8,807 nt of DNA, taken from NCBI GenBank assembly GCA_021802115.1, contig JAKABA010000166.1, forward strand, positions 1-8,807, given 5' to 3'. Position 1 is the stretch's first letter. Each line of letters opens with the position of its first letter. The notes beneath the pieces are model-generated. The model did not search any database. It saw only the letters and a program-made list of their open reading frames with translations, and had not been told where the DNA came from. Positions 6,387 to 8,807 of the stretch are shown in pieces. The position numbers and the translations under genes are program-made. Source of the stretch: a bacterium. Its GTDB lineage: Bacteria; Chloroflexota; Dormibacteria; UBA8260; Bog-877.

Positions 6387-6791
6387 TCAGTCACCGAGAC
6401 CGTCGCCAAGGTCAGCGGCGGCCGCCGCATGGACGTGAAACAGCAGCCGGTGCATCTGCTTGGTCAGCTGCAGCCGCTCCTCCTCCAGGCGGCGGCGGCG
6501 CCGACTCTGATGGATCAGATGGAGGGTGCCGCCGGCGGCGATGCAGGCGCCGATGTCACTGGTGACATTGGTGTAGTTGCCCCCGATCAGCTCCGCCTTG
6601 GCGCTGACCACTATCCCCAGGAAGGGGAGCACCACCAGGTAGATGCCCAGCCCGAGCAAAAAGAAGATGTGCACCTTGCTGGATAGGACCCGGGGGACGT
6701 ACCCGAGCGCCCGATCGATCCGGGATTGGGGCACGGCCAGATTGGCGAGCGAGTCGAAGTCAGTGGGCGGTGAGGCGGGCGCATCTGGCAC
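6387..6791 (-). CDS. Hypothetical small membrane protein with C-terminal charged helix
   Basis: This 134-residue protein is not assigned to a family. It has a polar N-terminus (1-38), a first membrane helix (about 40-63, HIFFLLGLGIYLVVLPFLGI), a short loop with G-G-N-Y-T-N-V-T-S-D, a second helix (about 77-94, DIGACIAAGGTLHLI), and a strongly basic then mixed-charge helix (95-118, five consecutive arginines then LEEERLQLTKQMHRLL) that could form a coiled coil. The two-helix plus amphipathic-helix layout is loosely like the low-affinity iron permease (Fet4-type) family, but the resemblance is too weak to name it. The GTG start is supported by AAGGAG at 6798-6803, 6 nt upstream. It lies 135 bp downstream of the phosphofructokinase gene on the same strand. 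Its reality rests on the RBS and the clean membrane pattern. Confidence 0.7.
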   Translation of the reverse strand: MPDAPASPPTDFDSLANLAVPQSRIDRALGYVPRVLSSKVHIFFLLGLGIYLVVLPFLGIVVSAKAELIGGNYTNVTSDIGACIAAGGTLHLIHQSRRRRRLEEERLQLTKQMHRLLFHVHAAAAADLGDGLGD

Positions 6792-6797
6792 TTTGGT

Positions 6798-6803
6798 CTC
6801 CTT
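6798..6803 (-). promoter_or_regulatory. Ribosome binding site of the small membrane protein gene
   Basis: AAGGAG on the minus strand with a 6-nt spacer to the GTG at 6791. It decides this non-ATG start. Confidence 0.7.
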
Positions 6804-6926
6804 CGAATGAGCGGGTCATCGGGGGCCAGGGTACCGAGCCCAGAGCCGAGGGCGAAGTGGTGAGGCCACTTGGCAGGATGGTTCAGCGGGCCGGTGCCGC
6901 GGCCGAGCTGGCTGCGCGCTCCACCC

Positions 6927-7961
6927 TCAGTAGAAGACCTGGGCCAGCGTGTAGAGGTCCTCGGGCACCCGGCGCTGCCCTGCCGCCACCTCCGCCAGCT
7001 GGGCGATGGCGACTCCGTCCCCCTGCTTCACCGGGATGCGTCCGAACTCTCCAGCGACGGCCAGATCGTAGCCTGCCGCCCCCACCCTGGTTGCCCAGAT
7101 GCGGTCGTAGGCGGTGGGCGCCCCACCCCTTTGCGTGTACCCCAACACGGTGACTCGGGTTTCGAAGCCGGTCTCGGCCTCGATCGCCTCCGCAAGTTGC
7201 GGCCCGACTCCGCGACGGCTCAGCAGGAGGTGCCCAAACGCATCGCGGGGCCCGCTCTCGGCTGTCGCCTGGGTCAGCCCGGCCACGGTGGCGCCCTCCG
7301 CCACCACGACGATGCTGAAGTCGCGGCCGCGCTCGCGGCGGGCCCGAAGGTGGGTGGTGATGTCCTGGAGTCCGACCGGGAACTCGGGGATCACGATCAT
7401 GTCGGCGCCTCCCGCGAGCCCGCCCATCACCGCCACCCACCCGGTGTCCCTTCCCATCACCTCCACCACCATCACCCGGTGGTGGGCGGCCGCGGTGGTG
7501 TGCAGCCGGTCCAGCGCCTCGGTGACGATGGCGACCGCGCTGTCGAAGCCGATGCAGTACTCCGTGACCTGCAGGTCGTTGTCCATGGTCTTCGGAACCC
7601 CCACGACGGGGAGCCCCTGGTCCGCGAGAGCGCGCGCCACCGAGAGGGTGTCGTCGCCGCCGATGGCGATGAGGGCCCCGAGCCCGGCGCTCTCAAAGTG
7701 TGTGATGACGGCTTCCATCGCCTGCTTGTCCGCGAGCGGGTTCACTCGGGAGGTGCCCAGGATCGTCCCCCCGACCGAGAGGATCCCTGAGACCTGGTGG
7801 GGGTCGATGGGACTCAGCCCCTGGTCCTGAACCAGCCCGGCCCACCCGTTGTGCACGCCCACCACCTCGTGGCCGTCGGCCTGTGCCTTGCGGGCGACGG
7901 CTCGAATTGCCGCGTTCAACCCGGGCGCGTCACCCCCACCCGTCAGCACCCCAAGCCTCAT
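6927..7961 (-). CDS. 6-phosphofructokinase, group III, predicted pyrophosphate-dependent
   Basis: This 344-residue cytoplasmic glycolytic enzyme phosphorylates fructose 6-phosphate to fructose 1,6-bisphosphate. The N-terminus (RLGVLTGGGDAPGLNAAIR) carries the phosphoryl-donor loop. Further family motifs are GGDDT (101-105), PKTMDND (123-129, with the catalytic base Asp), MGRDTGW (169-175) and GYTQRGG (274-280). Two positions point to the donor: Asp104, where ATP enzymes have Gly (GGDGS), and Lys124, where E. coli-type ATP enzymes have Gly. The D/K pair is the established mark of pyrophosphate-dependent enzymes such as that of Amycolatopsis, which run reversibly. Length and motifs are complete. 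The ATG at 7961 is backed by AGGAGG 5 nt upstream. The gene is divergent from the cupredoxin and is followed on its strand by the small membrane protein. ATP use is not excluded without assay. Confidence 0.95.
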   Translation of the reverse strand: MRLGVLTGGGDAPGLNAAIRAVARKAQADGHEVVGVHNGWAGLVQDQGLSPIDPHQVSGILSVGGTILGTSRVNPLADKQAMEAVITHFESAGLGALIAIGGDDTLSVARALADQGLPVVGVPKTMDNDLQVTEYCIGFDSAVAIVTEALDRLHTTAAAHHRVMVVEVMGRDTGWVAVMGGLAGGADMIVIPEFPVGLQDITTHLRARRERGRDFSIVVVAEGATVAGLTQATAESGPRDAFGHLLLSRRGVGPQLAEAIEAETGFETRVTVLGYTQRGGAPTAYDRIWATRVGAAGYDLAVAGEFGRIPVKQGDGVAIAQLAEVAAGQRRVPEDLYTLAQVFY

Positions 7962-7966
7962 GTGCG

Positions 7967-7972
7967 CCTCCT
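7967..7972 (-). promoter_or_regulatory. Ribosome binding site of the phosphofructokinase gene
   Basis: AGGAGG on the minus strand, 5 nt before the ATG at 7961. Confidence 0.8.
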
Positions 7973-8083
7973 ATCTGAGTCCTTAGCGACCGCTTCCACC
8001 CTGAGGATAGCCAGCGCGCGGCGATGCGCGACCGAAGGGCCCCGTCGTCACCCGCGTGAATCCACCTAAGCCCGGCGACGGTT

Positions 8084-8109
8084 ACCGCCCTTGGTGGCGG
8101 TGCCGGCAC
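8084..8109. repeat. Overlapping inverted repeats in the divergent promoter region
   Basis: Two dyads occur in the 197-bp gap between the divergent phosphofructokinase and cupredoxin genes. ACCGCC (8084-8089) and GGCGGT (8096-8101) form a 6-bp stem with a 6-nt loop. Overlapping its right arm is a perfect 10-bp palindrome GTGCCGGCAC (8100-8109). They lie about 50-75 bp before the cupredoxin start and could be an operator. No clear -35/-10 boxes are visible around them. Confidence 0.35.
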
Positions 8110-8158
8110 GAATCAGCATGAAAGACAGCGAGCAGTGCCTGAAGAGAGGAATCACAAC

Positions 8159-8807
8159 ATGGCAGTCAGAACCTCAGCGGCGACTTCGGACCAGGAACGT
8201 GAACCCGGGATGTGGGTGATGGGGGCTGCCATCGTGGCGGTCCTCATGGCAGCCGTGGTCCTGATCGGCGGGTACGCCTCGGGGTGGGGGGGACACCTGA
8301 AGATCTCGCAGGCGGCGGTGCCGCTGGCGGCGTCCAGCGGGACGAGTCAGGCGACGCTCAACCTGTCGATCGTTACCGGGAAGATGATGGGATCTGGCGC
8401 GCTCGGGCCGGCCTACGTTCCCAGCAACTTCACCGTGCCTGCGGACTCCACGGTCAAGGTGACGGTCACCGACTTCGACACCGCGACCCCGCTCACTGGC
8501 CCACTGGTGAAGTACTCCAAGGTGACCGGCACCGTGGGGGGCACGATGCAGGTGCAGCCGATCAATCCCCAGGCCCCCAACAGCTTCGTGGGCAAAGCCC
8601 ACACCATGAGCTACCTAGCGCCAACTCTGGTCGCCCACACCCTGACGATTCCGGCGCTGGGGATCAACGTTCCCATGGCCGGACAGTCCCGGATCACCTT
8701 CACCATCAAGACCGGCAAGCCCGGCACCTACGAGTGGCAGTGCATGGACCCGTGCGGGAACGGGGCCAATGGCATGGGTGCCCCGATGGGGATGGTCGGT
8801 TACATGG
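8159..8807 (+). CDS. Membrane-anchored cupredoxin-like protein, CuA/sulfocyanin-related (3' end outside window)
   Basis: The first 216 codons of a predicted extracytoplasmic copper protein are visible; the frame is open to the window end. A short cytoplasmic N-terminus is followed by one membrane helix (residues 18-39) and then a beta-rich domain. Residues 159-199 follow the cytochrome c oxidase subunit II CuA pattern: A-H160-T-L-T-I-P-A-L-G-I-N-V-P, a TFxIxTGKPGTYEW strand, and the loop C195-M-D-P-C199-G. In CuA the loop is CxxxCxxxHxxM. Here the spacing gives Ala203 at the His position, with Met206 at the Met position and Met210 shortly after. The copper site may therefore be altered or absent. 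Proteins of this kind usually act as membrane-bound electron carriers near terminal oxidases, which is a family expectation only. The ATG is chosen because AGAGGA lies 8 nt upstream (8145-8150); Met18 at the helix edge is a less likely start. Confidence 0.82.
   Translation, partial: MAVRTSAATSDQEREPGMWVMGAAIVAVLMAAVVLIGGYASGWGGHLKISQAAVPLAASSGTSQATLNLSIVTGKMMGSGALGPAYVPSNFTVPADSTVKVTVTDFDTATPLTGPLVKYSKVTGTVGGTMQVQPINPQAPNSFVGKAHTMSYLAPTLVAHTLTIPALGINVPMAGQSRITFTIKTGKPGTYEWQCMDPCGNGANGMGAPMGMVGYM

Noticed and set aside
6006..6686. Plus-strand open frame spanning the MFS start and the small membrane protein.
   Set aside because: It covers a gene start, an intergenic gap and another gene in antisense, and its composition is that of a shadow frame.
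6889..6904. GGCCG/CGGCC hairpin after the phosphofructokinase stop as a terminator.
   Set aside because: A 5-bp GC stem without a T-run is expected by chance in sequence of this composition.
7441..7490. Run of repeated CACC/ACC units looking like a short tandem repeat.
   Set aside because: It is inside the phosphofructokinase frame and encodes the HHRVMVVEVMGRDTG region; the repetition follows from valine and histidine codons.
6870..7790. Plus-strand open frame (306 residues) opposite phosphofructokinase.
   Set aside because: The phosphofructokinase on the other strand has all family motifs. The plus-strand product is shadow-like with no recognisable fold.

Overview
The window is a GC-rich, gene-dense piece of bacterial chromosome. 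Codon use, Actinobacteria/Chloroflexota-like families (a DUF1707+RDD protein, a fused ECF ATPase, a group III phosphofructokinase, a sulfocyanin/CuA-like cupredoxin) and frequent GTG starts suggest an uncultivated high-GC Gram-positive-type lineage such as Actinomycetota or Dormibacterota-like Chloroflexota. That taxonomic guess is inference; there is no rRNA or tRNA. I saw no mobile element and no CRISPR array.

Layout. On the plus strand, positions 2-451 hold the 3' part of a RimJ/RimL-like GNAT acetyltransferase, followed almost without a gap by a DUF1707+RDD membrane protein (to 1146). The genes from 1033 to 7961 are all on the minus strand. Read in their own direction they are: PPi-type 6-phosphofructokinase (7961-6927), a small two-helix membrane protein (6791-6387), an MFS exporter (6179-4890), a cobalamin riboswitch leader (about 4790-4562), and a four-gene riboswitch-controlled operon (4535-1033). 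On the plus strand at 8159-8807, divergent from the phosphofructokinase, is the 5' part of a membrane-anchored cupredoxin that runs off the window.

The centrepiece is the riboswitch operon. The leader carries a clear B12 box, the other conserved cobalamin aptamer segments and a closing helix. It is followed by a lipoprotein whose mature domain resembles the C-terminal domain of transcobalamin/intrinsic factor (DUF4430-like), then EcfT, a fused double-ATPase EcfA-EcfA', and a membrane S component. The three transporter genes overlap by 4 nt at each junction (ATGA, GTGA), and the lipoprotein stop is 7 nt before ecfT. The simplest reading is a complete dedicated (group I) ECF importer for cobalamin or a related corrinoid, with a surface lipoprotein that may capture the ligand and deliver it to the S component.

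Oddities worth following up are a perfect 15-bp inverted repeat with a 2-nt spacer inside the start of ecfT, loss of the switch histidine in the second ATPase domain, a 114-bp antisense overlap between the ends of the S-component and RDD genes, PPi-type active-site residues in the phosphofructokinase, and a CuA-like CxxxC motif lacking the expected histidine in the cupredoxin.
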